Origin: Pirellulaceae bacterium
GTDB taxonomy: Bacteria; Planctomycetota; Planctomycetia; Pirellulales; Pirellulaceae
Direction of reading: 5' to 3'
Length of the DNA stretch: 64,000 nt
NCBI GenBank assembly: GCA_019636375.1
Contig: JAHBXS010000004.1
Span: forward strand, 248,001-312,000
Shown: positions 36,293 through 45,061 of the stretch, piece by piece
Layout of the letters: each line of letters opens with the position of its first letter
Numbering within the stretch: position 1 is the first letter of the stretch
The notes under the pieces: generated by a model
What the model saw: the letters and a program-made list of their open reading frames with translations, nothing else
What the model was told of the DNA's origin: nothing
The model's database searches: none
Made by a program: the position numbers and the translations under genes

Positions 36293-37966
36293 CTAACGCC
36301 ATTGTCCACCGGACGGATATTGATCGAAACGACCATCCGACATCCGGTTTTGGGCACCTGTTGAACCTTGGCCAGCAGAATTGTGACTAGACTTATTACC
36401 CGAGGATGAATGGAACAAACCTCGCGCTCCAGAGTTGAGACCTTCTCGGGGAGCAGGAGTCGAGGTTGGAAAACCAAATCGGTTGTTGGCTGCGCTCGGT
36501 CCATTACTTTGGTACTCAGGACGCTCGAAGTTGCCGTTTGAATGGGGTACACCACTCGCCGGGTAGGCAGGGCTCAAAGGGGCATTTTGTCCAGTGGTGA
36601 ATGGCGAACTGGTCGGGCAACCGTCGTCGGGGCAACGTGGCACTTCGACATGACCGTTGATCATCAATTCTCGATTGCTCGGTGGTTTTGAAGTTTGGCC
36701 GGGGAACGGACCAACGAATTGATTAGCATTGACTCCTTGCACGAATTGCGGCGTGATTAAGAAGACGAGTTCCGTTTCATTTTCTTCGGAATGGGTGTTT
36801 CGGAATGGAATACCCCAAGCCCCCTTGTTCATCAATCCAGGGGCACCACGAACTTCTGATTCAACTTTTTCTCGATAGTCACCAGCGAGAGCCAAGGTTT
36901 GTCCGGCTCGCATGGGAACCGCTGTGTTGACTCGGCGTACACGGAAACCGGGCACTGGCGTCCCTGCATTGAGGTCGTTGGCCACTTCGGAAACTTCTGC
37001 TCGGATTTCTAAAGTCATTTCCCCTTGACCATGAATGATGGGCACCATATCGAGTTTCGTACCGAAAGGCCGAAACTCAATCGTCGCATTACCAAGACCT
37101 TGAGCGACTTGATAAGGAATCTCGCCACCTGAAAGAAATTCGGCGGCCCGTCCGTTTTGAGCAGTCAAAGTCGGTTGCGACATCAACTTGGCAACATTTC
37201 GTTGCTCTAGGAAATTGATAAACGTGTTGATCGTGGTTGAGTCGTTGATGACCCCAATTCGCAGGTTGTCTTGAGTAGAGCTTGCAGGTGACAGCGAAGA
37301 AATCACGTCAGCAAATCCGGATACGATATTCAAATTTCGTCCAGCGACCGACCAGTCCACACCCAAGTTGCGCAACTTAGTGCGAGATACTTCGTAAACA
37401 CGAACCTGAGCAGAAACGGTTTGCGAGCCATCAATACTCAATTGATTGATAACGGTAGTGGGGAAATAGTTCTGAGCTACCGCCATGACGTTCTGAATGT
37501 CATCAGCACGGGCCACGGTTCCCAACAACATCACTCCATCCCGCATTGGGACGATCTTGACGTTTGACGTAGGAAACGTTCGGCCCAGAGCGATTTCCAA
37601 TGGCCTTACATCGACGGTCACATTCACTCGAATGATCGTGTGATTTTGTTTGGGATCAGCCACGGTAATGTGTGCGAGGCCGACGCGCAAGCCCGTGATG
37701 ATGAACTCATTGCCGGAAATTGGCGTGGCCTGGATGATGTCTGGCGAATCAACCACAAATTTTGGGATGGAATGCTCGAACTTGAGGGTCCGACTTGACC
37801 CTTCCGGCAATTCAAGTTCCAGTTTCGCTGACTCGACCTTGAATGGTGACGTTGGCTTCGACTCAAACCAAGCGTCGGAGTCTTGCCCGCACGCGACTCG
37901 TGGAGCGACAAACAACACGAGTAGGACGATAGAGTGGCAAAAGGTAGTGAAGCAGCGAGTTCTCAT
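36293..37966 (-). CDS. cpaC: Tad/Flp pilus outer-membrane secretin (CpaC/RcpA)
   Basis: A 557-residue protein. ATG 37966 has AAGGAA upstream and opens on a signal peptide (CHSIVLLVLFVAPRVACGQ). An N-terminal pilus-secretin domain (about 30-110) is followed by a BON-like part (VPMRDGVMLLGTVARADDIQNV) and the secretin core (LMSQPTLTAQNGRAAEFLSGGEIPYQ, VPMRAGQTLALAG). The last ~130 residues are a Pro/Asn/Ser/Gly-rich extension, unusual for a secretin. It forms the outer-membrane pore of the pilus. Confidence 0.93.
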   Translation of the reverse strand: MRTRCFTTFCHSIVLLVLFVAPRVACGQDSDAWFESKPTSPFKVESAKLELELPEGSSRTLKFEHSIPKFVVDSPDIIQATPISGNEFIITGLRVGLAHITVADPKQNHTIIRVNVTVDVRPLEIALGRTFPTSNVKIVPMRDGVMLLGTVARADDIQNVMAVAQNYFPTTVINQLSIDGSQTVSAQVRVYEVSRTKLRNLGVDWSVAGRNLNIVSGFADVISSLSPASSTQDNLRIGVINDSTTINTFINFLEQRNVAKLMSQPTLTAQNGRAAEFLSGGEIPYQVAQGLGNATIEFRPFGTKLDMVPIIHGQGEMTLEIRAEVSEVANDLNAGTPVPGFRVRRVNTAVPMRAGQTLALAGDYREKVESEVRGAPGLMNKGAWGIPFRNTHSEENETELVFLITPQFVQGVNANQFVGPFPGQTSKPPSNRELMINGHVEVPRCPDDGCPTSSPFTTGQNAPLSPAYPASGVPHSNGNFERPEYQSNGPSAANNRFGFPTSTPAPREGLNSGARGLFHSSSGNKSSHNSAGQGSTGAQNRMSDGRFDQYPSGGQWR

Positions 37967-38123
37967 CCGTGATTTCCTTCGCAATAAAACTGCCTGAGAC
38001 ATCCTGCCTCAAGACATAAAAGTTTGTGTTTTGAATTTCTGAGAGGAGTCGTGTTCGTTTCGCCAAGACATTAGGTGCCAGGACCATGTCGCCGACGATT
38101 ACCACCAATACACTCTTCGATCT

Positions 38124-39164
38124 CTAGCCTTCGTTAATGTACTCGTCGACTTCCGTTTCTTCCAAACCGGAGTTTTGTCGGGTTGGTTTTCCAATCGGAG
38201 AGTCAAAGTCGATTGCGGGCATACCATTTTTTTGACTCTTAGTCGCATTTTCCGAATCCGTCTCAGTCAAGGAACCGTCTGGATTAATGTAGAAAACTTG
38301 AACTTCTTGCCCGTGATAGACCCTCATGGTTTCGCGAGGTTTTTGATTGCTAGATGCCTTCATCGAATCTAAAAATGCCGCCATCTGTGCGGAAAAATTG
38401 TTCTTGTCGTTGGTTGCTTTGGGTTCGACATTTTCTTCCGATGCGGTCTTAACCGGATCGAGCCAACTCGGAAGTGGGTCTTCAACTTCTTCACGACCGG
38501 AGAGGCTTTCCATCCCGCGAATGGTGAAGGTCAACGATCCCACCTTTTGAACAAGAGCCACTTTTTCGGCTTGTTTTTGGTTTAGAATGACGCCCACAAT
38601 CGAGTTCTGTTTTGCACCGGTTGCTTCCCGAGGCCCTTTTCGCTCGGTGGTCTCGTTCACGGAGTAGACTTCAATGTTCTTCAAGAACGTCGATGCTACC
38701 GTTGTTTGGTTTTGCCCGAAACCTTGTGAAAACGAGCCGATAATATCTACGCGATCACCAGGCTTTAGAAGGCCATGCCCCGTGGACTCAGCACCAACTT
38801 TGATAAAGACAACCCGTTGACCATCCTTCAGATTGATATTCGATTGTTGATTTTTATCGATGATGTCAGTTGCAAAAATCGGTGCCCCGCGCGGGATTGC
38901 ACGGACGGTAGACATGTTCTGAATTTGGCTGAGATCCCGAATGACGTTTTCAGGGATAATGTTCGCTGGCCATTCCTCAACTCGCACGACTTCTTCGGTG
39001 AGTTCGCGACTCGTTTCAATAAAATCGACGGCAACCAGAACTTGGCCCATCTTGACTTCGTTTTTACTGCCACCACTTCGCCCCATCACTTGGCTGATGC
39101 CGATTGCGGCGATCAGACCGAATCCGAGGGAAACAAACATCAAAATGAGGGATTTCGATTTCAT
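38124..39164 (-). CDS. cpaB: Flp pilus assembly protein CpaB/RcpC
   Basis: A 346-residue protein with an N-terminal membrane helix (LILMFVSLGFGLIAAIGISQV), an SAF domain at about 45-110 (VLVAVDFIETSRELTEEVVRVEEWP, RAIPRGAPIF) and the RcpC/CpaB fold after that (DGQRVVFIKVGAESTGHGLLKPGDRVDIIG). The C-terminal ~110 residues are polar and disordered. ATG 39164 is preferred to an in-frame ATG 24 bases earlier because the helix begins close to it. It lies in the periplasm and supports secretin function. A strong nested stem structure lies about 230 bases upstream. Confidence 0.92.
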   Translation of the reverse strand: MKSKSLILMFVSLGFGLIAAIGISQVMGRSGGSKNEVKMGQVLVAVDFIETSRELTEEVVRVEEWPANIIPENVIRDLSQIQNMSTVRAIPRGAPIFATDIIDKNQQSNINLKDGQRVVFIKVGAESTGHGLLKPGDRVDIIGSFSQGFGQNQTTVASTFLKNIEVYSVNETTERKGPREATGAKQNSIVGVILNQKQAEKVALVQKVGSLTFTIRGMESLSGREEVEDPLPSWLDPVKTASEENVEPKATNDKNNFSAQMAAFLDSMKASSNQKPRETMRVYHGQEVQVFYINPDGSLTETDSENATKSQKNGMPAIDFDSPIGKPTRQNSGLEETEVDEYINEG

Positions 39165-39390
39165 AATTAAATTCCGAGTTTTTGACATCCCCCCGATAAT
39201 ACGTTTTGGCAGCCAAAACCGACAAAACGCGGATCGTCGTTACAATCAATTTCGACTGATCCGAAGCGGAGGAAAAATAATCGTGTGCAAACTGTCACAT
39301 TGGGAAAAATCAAAAAAGTCTCGCTAACTTAACTTGGCTTGTCATTTTTCCGGATGAAGCCTAGGTCAGAAATGGGACTTAAGAGCGAGT

Positions 39391-39454
39391 GAGTCCGCCT
39401 AACTGACCGGTTTGACCAGAAAAGACTGGTAAACCGTATCGATTGAGCGGACTC
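39391..39454 (-). other. Nested stem structure in the Tad cluster leader
   Basis: An outer stem GAGTCCGC (39391-39398) / GCGGACTC (39447-39454) encloses an inner hairpin whose arms are CGGTTT-g-ACCAG (39408-39419) and CTGGT-AAACCG (39426-39436), with a six-base loop. It lies between the prepilin peptidase stop (39461) and the cpaB start. No T tract follows, so it is not a plain terminator. It may be a leader RNA element or a processing site. Confidence 0.6.
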
Positions 39455-39460
39455 TATTGC

Positions 39461-40036
39461 TTAAATCAACATTCCCATCCAGGCAAAATACAATACCGTC
39501 CCGATCGCAATGGGAATCCCATAGGGCAACAATCGCATCGAACTCTTTCGTTCAGCGGCAATCGTGGCCAAGGTTTCTGGATTTTTGACCGTGACGATTT
39601 CGTTAATAATGAAGAAAAACTGGTTCCAGTGTTTGCGTCCTTGACGGTGCCACATCACCATTCCAACGGACAACACGGCCCCGACGATTGCCGAGACGCA
39701 AAAGGCGTAAAAGGTATTGGCACAATAAATCCAAGCACCGATGGCTCCCATCATCTTGACGTCACCAGCTCCCATGCCACCAATCGAGTAGGCTGGCAAC
39801 AGAGTGGCCAAACCAACGGCTGTTCCGGCCAAACTCCATCCAAGCCCCACATACCACCCCTCACCCGTGAAATGATAGGCAATCATGCTGTAAATCCAGC
39901 CTGCAACGATCATTGGCAAGGTCAATTTGTTGGGTACACGTAACTCTTTTCCATCAATGTACGCTGCAACAATTACAAACAACGTCACGACCCAATAAGG
40001 CCAATTATGGACGAAACTTTCCATCAGACTTTCCAT
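39461..40036 (-). CDS. Prepilin peptidase (A24 family, CpaA/TadV-like)
   Basis: A 191-residue membrane protein with about five helices. The two catalytic aspartates of A24 peptidases are visible: Asp28 in YIDGKELRVPN and Asp92 in GMGAGDVK. The short form without a methylase domain fits CpaA/TadV. It would process the Flp pilin and may also act on DUF1559 prepilin-like leaders. AAGGGAA lies just before the ATG. It is first in the Tad cluster. Confidence 0.93.
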   Translation of the reverse strand: MESLMESFVHNWPYWVVTLFVIVAAYIDGKELRVPNKLTLPMIVAGWIYSMIAYHFTGEGWYVGLGWSLAGTAVGLATLLPAYSIGGMGAGDVKMMGAIGAWIYCANTFYAFCVSAIVGAVLSVGMVMWHRQGRKHWNQFFFIINEIVTVKNPETLATIAAERKSSMRLLPYGIPIAIGTVLYFAWMGMLI

Positions 40037-40854
40037 TTTCGGGTTCCCTTTTCATCATGCCCGTGAGTGAGATTCGGCGGCATCCTCAACCCAGAGGATT
40101 CGCGATGCGATAACATAGCTCCTTATTAGGAACAGGAACCGAAAAAGTCCCCCGCAATCCAAAAAATTTGCCAGACCCATCCAAATAACCCAACTGTGAA
40201 ATGTCCGCCGTAGATTTACAACATCTCGCACTCGGACCCTGTTTTTCCGATTTCGGGTAAGGCCGGAGGAAGGTGATCGCTGAATCATCCCGATTATGAT
40301 CCTTAACGTCCCCAAAACCCCTCCAATCGTCGCTACCCCCAAAAAGCCAATCCCTGTTTTCTCCCCGACCGACTTTCCATAAATCAACGCCATCACCTAA
40401 AACGATGGTCGAACGATCGAGCCGTACCAATTCATGGGTATCTATATTCGAAAAGTTGAAGTTCAGCCCGAGCGTTGTTTAGCGTTTAATTTTTTGGGGT
40501 GAAAAGAAATCCCCTTTCACACTTGGCATGTGACCTCAGGCTCCCAACGGGCCAAATCAACAGGATTTCGGCGGTTGGATTCGATGGGAATTTCGGTAGA
40601 ATGGGGCTTGGCAGACCCCTGTCCATCACCTGGCCGGAACGGGACTTTAAGATCAATTGTCCCAAAAGCCGTTTTTTGGGATTCGAAGAGGGCTGACAAC
40701 ATTCCTATGAACGGACGATTCGACCAGAGGAATGTCAACAGGTACAAATGACAATGTGACTTGAAATTGGCGGAGCCCGATTTCGTTTTGGGATTTATCA
40801 GTCGCGAATGCACGGCACGATGCGAGCAAGTCGGCGGCGAGAGGAAAATCAAAC
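40037..40854. other. Gene-free region upstream of the prepilin peptidase
   Basis: An 818-base divergent spacer. Two overlapping minus-strand frames occur at 40055-40396 and 40086-40430; the first is hydrophobic (GIGFLGVATIGGVLGTL) and starts at GTG, but neither has a convincing start or family, and neither is a Flp pilin. A GGGG/CCCC stem lies near 40495-40513. The promoter of the Tad cluster and of the rightward ACT-domain gene must lie here. Confidence 0.45.
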
Positions 40855-41352
40855 ATGAGTATGGCAGATGATGCCGGTTCATCCGTCGGGTTCGAGACAG
40901 CACGACGGAGGGACTATCCCACCATTCGACAATTTACTGTTTTTATCGAAAATCGGGTGGGGCAGCTTCTGGAGGTTTTGCGACGTTTTCGCGGGACCGG
41001 TGTAAAAATCGTCGCGCTGAACATCCATGACACGTCGGAATGCAGCATCGTTCGGTTTGTTCTGACAAACCCGGAAAAAGGCCGAGAGATTCTCGAACGC
41101 GCTGGACTGGCGATGATCGAGACGGATTTGATTGCCTTGGAGTTGCCCGAAGACGATCAACCATTGCTTTTGGTTTGCAGTTGTTTGATTCAAGCTGAAA
41201 TTAATTTGGTGCAAACCTACCCGTTGATGTTGCGGCATGGCGAACGAATGGCAATTGCCCTGATGGTGGACAACACGGAAGCGGCACAAGAAACACTGGC
41301 AAAAGGCAATTTCCGCTTGCTCAATGAAGACGAATTGGCCGAATGGTCATAG
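40855..41352 (+). CDS. ACT-domain protein
   Basis: A 165-residue protein made of two ACT-like units. The first starts at about residue 23 (TIRQFTVFIENRVGQLLEVLRRFRGTGVKIVAL) and the second at about 100 (PLLLVCSCLIQAEINLVQTYPLML). There is no catalytic domain, so it is probably a free-standing ligand-sensing regulator, perhaps of amino-acid metabolism. The DAHP synthase gene lies 2.3 kb downstream on the same strand. GAGAGG precedes the ATG. Confidence 0.85.
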   Translation: MSMADDAGSSVGFETARRRDYPTIRQFTVFIENRVGQLLEVLRRFRGTGVKIVALNIHDTSECSIVRFVLTNPEKGREILERAGLAMIETDLIALELPEDDQPLLLVCSCLIQAEINLVQTYPLMLRHGERMAIALMVDNTEAAQETLAKGNFRLLNEDELAEWS

Positions 41353-41532
41353 GTTTGAAATCCCAGCATCTAAAGGCTGACTTCCCGTTCGAAGACCGAA
41401 TATCAAAGAATTGGTCATTTTCGAAAATTCGTTGTAAATCGCGGCGGAGTCAAGGCGTGCCCAGTATCGTTTTGCCGGAAAAACAACAAATTTAGATATT
41501 TTTAACTTTTTAAAAGCCGCTCAACCAACGCT

Positions 41533-42306
41533 ATGGCTATTCAAGTAACTTGCCCCAGTTGCCTCACTCGTTTTTCGGTCAGCGATAAATTCGCGGGGCG
41601 AGAGGGGCCGTGCCCAAAATGCAAGGCTCCGATCCAGATTCCGTCAAAGGCGGAAGAAGTGCTGGTTCATGCACCAGAGACATCTGGCCCCAAGGACTCG
41701 AAAGGGCGACCGGTGCTCAAACCGATTGCTCGCCAAGAAACAAATTTGAGCCAAGTCCAAATCACGCTCATCATTGGCGTTATTTTGTTGTTTTTTGTCG
41801 GGGCCTTGGCGTTCCGGTTTACGACGCCAAGTCCGACGCCTTACGTTGCCGAAGCCTTTGGGTGGGCGCTCGTAATCTTGTTGGCGATTCCTTGTGCATT
41901 TGCCGGTTATAGTTTTTTGCGAGACCAAGAACGGGGTTCATTCTTGGGGCGTGAACTTTGGATTCGTGTGTCAGTGACTGGAACGCTGTATGCCTTGACG
42001 TGGCTTTCGATGTGGATTGCCTATTACATGTCGGACAATAAATGGGGAGCTGCCGCTTGGGGAATTGGGGCCACCGCAATGATTCTGCTCGGTGGGGGTA
42101 TTGGCCTGGCGGCCCTCGATTTTGAGTATCTCAATGGCGTTTTGCACTACGGTTTGTATTTTGGTTGCTGTTTGTTGGCTCGATTCATCGCTGGAATTGG
42201 ACTATTTCCAGGGACTCGTGAATCAGAATTGATAAACGAATCAACAGTGGTGAGCATGGCGGGGCTGGCACCCTATTTTGAACTGGCTTTGTCATGTCTG
42301 GGTTGA
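41533..42306 (+). CDS. MJ0042-type zinc-ribbon membrane protein
   Basis: A 257-residue protein. An N-terminal zinc ribbon (CPSCLTRFSV...CPKCKAPIQIP) is followed by a short polar linker and about six membrane helices (ITLIIGVILLFFVGALAF, LVILLAIPCAFAGYSFL and others). It is the same layout as the genes at 31081 and 49746. Function unknown. Its last 13 bases overlap the start of the HD gene. Confidence 0.85.
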   Translation: MAIQVTCPSCLTRFSVSDKFAGREGPCPKCKAPIQIPSKAEEVLVHAPETSGPKDSKGRPVLKPIARQETNLSQVQITLIIGVILLFFVGALAFRFTTPSPTPYVAEAFGWALVILLAIPCAFAGYSFLRDQERGSFLGRELWIRVSVTGTLYALTWLSMWIAYYMSDNKWGAAAWGIGATAMILLGGGIGLAALDFEYLNGVLHYGLYFGCCLLARFIAGIGLFPGTRESELINESTVVSMAGLAPYFELALSCLG

Positions 42307-43664
42307 ATTTACTCGGTGATATACCAGAACTGAGGGATTTCGAACGTCCCTCGTCAGTTGTCCGAATTGCCGATCAAATCGACATTCCACTATCGGAACG
42401 AGTTCGCAAGATCGTCGATACGGAACCTTTTCAGCGACTATCCAAAGTGCGGCAGTTGGGGTTCGTGTCCTTGGTCTATCCAGGTGCAGTACACCATCGA
42501 TTCGAACATTCCCTCGGTGCCTATCGAATTTGTCTGCTGTATTTGCGGCAATTGCTTCGCGAGCCGGATTTCGCTCAACAAGTTGATCGCCGTTTGATCG
42601 AGACGTTAATCGTCGCCGCTTTGCTACACGATTTGGGCCACTATCCCTTTTGCCATCCCATTGAGGATTTGGGGGACTCACGAATCGAAGAACACGAGTC
42701 ATTGGCGGCGAGAAATCTTACGTCGGGGCCAATTGCTGACCTATTGGCGGAGGATTGGTCATGCTCTGGAAATGATGTGGTTAGGCTCGTTGCGTCATCG
42801 GGAACGTCGCCTGGAGAGCGTCTTGTGCGTTCCCTGCTATCGGGCCCCATTGATGTCGACAAAATGGATTACCTTTACCGCGATAGCCTCCATGCAGGGG
42901 TACCGTACGGAAGAAATTTCGATTCGGGGCGTTTAATTGGCGCCCTATGTTTGAACAGAACTCAAAGTGGTCTGGCGATCACAACCAAAGGAAAAACGGC
43001 AGCGGAGCTCATGGTGTTTGCTCGGTACGTGATGTTCAGCGAGGTCTATTGGCATCACGCCGTTCGCAGTGCTACGGCGATGTTCCAACGACTGTTTTAT
43101 GAATGTCTAGAACGGCTAGATTTGCCGCGAATCTATGCGAGCGATGAGGCTTCGTTTCCCGGATTGCTGCAACGGGGAGCGTTGGAGGAACCCTTTTTGG
43201 CGGAGCTGTTTTTGGACCTGTTGGGACCCAAACGATGTTTGTATAAACGCTGGGACCAGCTCAGCTCCGTTCGGCATGGAGAGTTATTCGCGCGAATCGC
43301 CAGACGGCCTTTCCCCTGGTTGGTTCGATTGTCAACCTACTTATCCCAACGATTGGGAGGAAAGTTAGGACTGAGCATTCCCGAAACTTCGGTGCTTGTT
43401 GACGCGCCGCCCGTCAATCTGGAGGTACAATTCGATGTTGACGTTTTTGATGCTCGCTCGGATGAGTATTTAAAATTGCGAGAATTGTCGCCGGTGACCG
43501 GAGTTTTGGCGGATCGACAGTTCGACAACATCGTCAAACAAATTCGCGTCTTCGTTCATCCTTCATTAAAAAACATGTTGGCTCCGATTAACCTTATCGA
43601 ATTGCTGGAACAGTCCCTAGTGGATGTCGATCGCGAAATCTCCGATGTGGAGGCTGGACAATGA
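42294..43664 (+). CDS. HD-domain phosphohydrolase (SAMHD1/COG1078-like)
   Basis: A 456-residue protein. The HD metal site reads HHRFEHSLG (His72), LLHDLGHYPFCH (His112, Asp113, His116) and DVDKMDYLYRDS (Asp187 or Asp192), as in dNTP triphosphohydrolase-like proteins of COG1078. The substrate cannot be told from sequence; dNTPs are likely by family. The start lies inside the 3' end of the zinc-ribbon gene and the stop overlaps the DAHP synthase start by four bases, so all three are probably one translational unit. Confidence 0.9.
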   Translation: MSGLNLLGDIPELRDFERPSSVVRIADQIDIPLSERVRKIVDTEPFQRLSKVRQLGFVSLVYPGAVHHRFEHSLGAYRICLLYLRQLLREPDFAQQVDRRLIETLIVAALLHDLGHYPFCHPIEDLGDSRIEEHESLAARNLTSGPIADLLAEDWSCSGNDVVRLVASSGTSPGERLVRSLLSGPIDVDKMDYLYRDSLHAGVPYGRNFDSGRLIGALCLNRTQSGLAITTKGKTAAELMVFARYVMFSEVYWHHAVRSATAMFQRLFYECLERLDLPRIYASDEASFPGLLQRGALEEPFLAELFLDLLGPKRCLYKRWDQLSSVRHGELFARIARRPFPWLVRLSTYLSQRLGGKLGLSIPETSVLVDAPPVNLEVQFDVDVFDARSDEYLKLRELSPVTGVLADRQFDNIVKQIRVFVHPSLKNMLAPINLIELLEQSLVDVDREISDVEAGQ

Positions 43665-45022
43665 ACGATTCACCGACAAGTTCACTTGATTGGCACCCAG
43701 GCACTTGGCGTAAAAAACCTGCGATGCAACAACCCCACTACGCCGACCCCGAACGTTTGCAGTCGGCTATCGAGCGATTGCGTCGGCTACCACCGCTGGT
43801 CACTAGTTGGGAAATTGAATCGCTGAAGCAACAACTGGCGACCGTCGATGCGGGCCAAGCGTTCTTGCTCCAGTCTGGCGATTGCTGCGAGAGTCTTGAT
43901 GATTGCTCGACCGAGACGATCGTGCGAAACCTAAAAGTGCTGATGCAAATGAGCTTTGTGTTGATTTACGGCTCAATGCGAAAGATCGTCAGGGTCGGTC
44001 GTTTCGCGGGACAATATGCGAAACCTCGTTCGGCTGATTTCGAAACTCGCGACGGTGTGACGTTGCCCGTTTTTCGGGGTGACATTGTAAACCGCAATGG
44101 ATTCACTGCAGCCGAACGCGAGCCCGATCCAGAGTTGTTGCTCCGTGGCTATGAACGGGCAGCATTGACATTGAACTTTGTACGGTCGTTAATTGGTGGG
44201 GGGTTCGCTGATTTGCATCACCCCGAGAATTGGGAGTTGGATTTCCCAACGCACTCAGCCCGCGAACGAGATTATTTGGACATGGTGCATTCGATTACTC
44301 GCTCGATGCAATTCATGGAGACGGTCATGTCGACTAACTTCCGCGAAAGCTATGGAGTCGAGATTTTCTCATCCCACGAAGCGCTACATTTGAGTTATGA
44401 AGAAGCTCAAACGCGAAAAGTTCCTCGGCGCGATGGCTGGTACAACCTAAGTACCCATCTTCCTTGGGTTGGCTATCGAACAAACGCGATCGGTGGGGCG
44501 CACGTCGAGTATTTTCGCGGTTTAGAAAATCCTATTGGAGTCAAGGTTGGCGCTGCAACGTCCCCAGAGCAGCTTCGGGATTTGTGTCGCCTTTTGAACC
44601 CAAATAATACTCCTGGAAAAATGGTGTTGATCCATCGTTTTGGCACCGACCAAATCGCCAATTACTTGCCACCATTGATCGAAGTTGTACGCCGCGAGAA
44701 AATCCGAGCAATTTGGAGTTGTGACCCAATGCATGGAAATACCTACGTGACCGAAAAAGGGATCAAGACCCGCGATTTCACAAGTATTTACAATGAACTC
44801 GTCGCGGCATTTGAAATTCACGCTTCGCTGGGGAACGGACTGGGTGGCGTGCATCTCGAGGTGACTGGGGATAATGTCACCGAATGCGTCGGCGGAGCAA
44901 CGCAACTGGCAGAGGTTGACTTGCAAAGGGCCTATAAAAGTCCGGTCGATCCTCGTTTGAATTACGATCAGGCAATGGAACTGGCGTTCCTGATGTCAGA
45001 AAAGATCGCACCGAAACGATAA
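43661..45022 (+). CDS. Class II 3-deoxy-7-phosphoheptulonate (DAHP) synthase
   Basis: A 453-residue protein that joins phosphoenolpyruvate and erythrose 4-phosphate, the first step of the shikimate pathway. The class II pattern is clear: LDWHPGTWRKKPAMQQP at the N-terminus, AFLLQSGDCCESLDDC, MRKIVRVGRFAGQYAKPRS, KVGAATSPEQL, IWSCDPMHGNTY and GGVHLEVTGDNVTECVGG. The length matches the family. The start overlaps the HD gene as ATGA. It is cytoplasmic. Confidence 0.96.
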   Translation: MNDSPTSSLDWHPGTWRKKPAMQQPHYADPERLQSAIERLRRLPPLVTSWEIESLKQQLATVDAGQAFLLQSGDCCESLDDCSTETIVRNLKVLMQMSFVLIYGSMRKIVRVGRFAGQYAKPRSADFETRDGVTLPVFRGDIVNRNGFTAAEREPDPELLLRGYERAALTLNFVRSLIGGGFADLHHPENWELDFPTHSARERDYLDMVHSITRSMQFMETVMSTNFRESYGVEIFSSHEALHLSYEEAQTRKVPRRDGWYNLSTHLPWVGYRTNAIGGAHVEYFRGLENPIGVKVGAATSPEQLRDLCRLLNPNNTPGKMVLIHRFGTDQIANYLPPLIEVVRREKIRAIWSCDPMHGNTYVTEKGIKTRDFTSIYNELVAAFEIHASLGNGLGGVHLEVTGDNVTECVGGATQLAEVDLQRAYKSPVDPRLNYDQAMELAFLMSEKIAPKR

Positions 45023-45027
45023 TCCAG

Positions 45028-45061
45028 AAAGTGCGGCGTTTCTTTTTTTACATCGCACTTT
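45028..45061. terminator. Hairpin between convergent genes
   Basis: AAAGTGCG (45028-45035) pairs with CGCACTTT (45054-45061) across an 18-base T-rich loop. It lies just after the DAHP synthase stop and covers the last codons of the convergent DUF1338 gene. It can act as a terminator for the rightward unit, though the long loop makes it weak. Confidence 0.5.

Noticed and set aside
40055-40396. Hydrophobic minus-strand frame just upstream of the prepilin peptidase, considered as a Flp pilin
   Set aside because: It lacks the pilin E/Y cleavage motif, begins at GTG without a ribbon of upstream purines, and overlaps another open frame equally well.
40575-40602. TTGGAT-N16-TAGAAT as a promoter of the ACT-domain gene
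   Set aside because: The -35 matches only three of six positions and the site is about 250 bases from the start codon.
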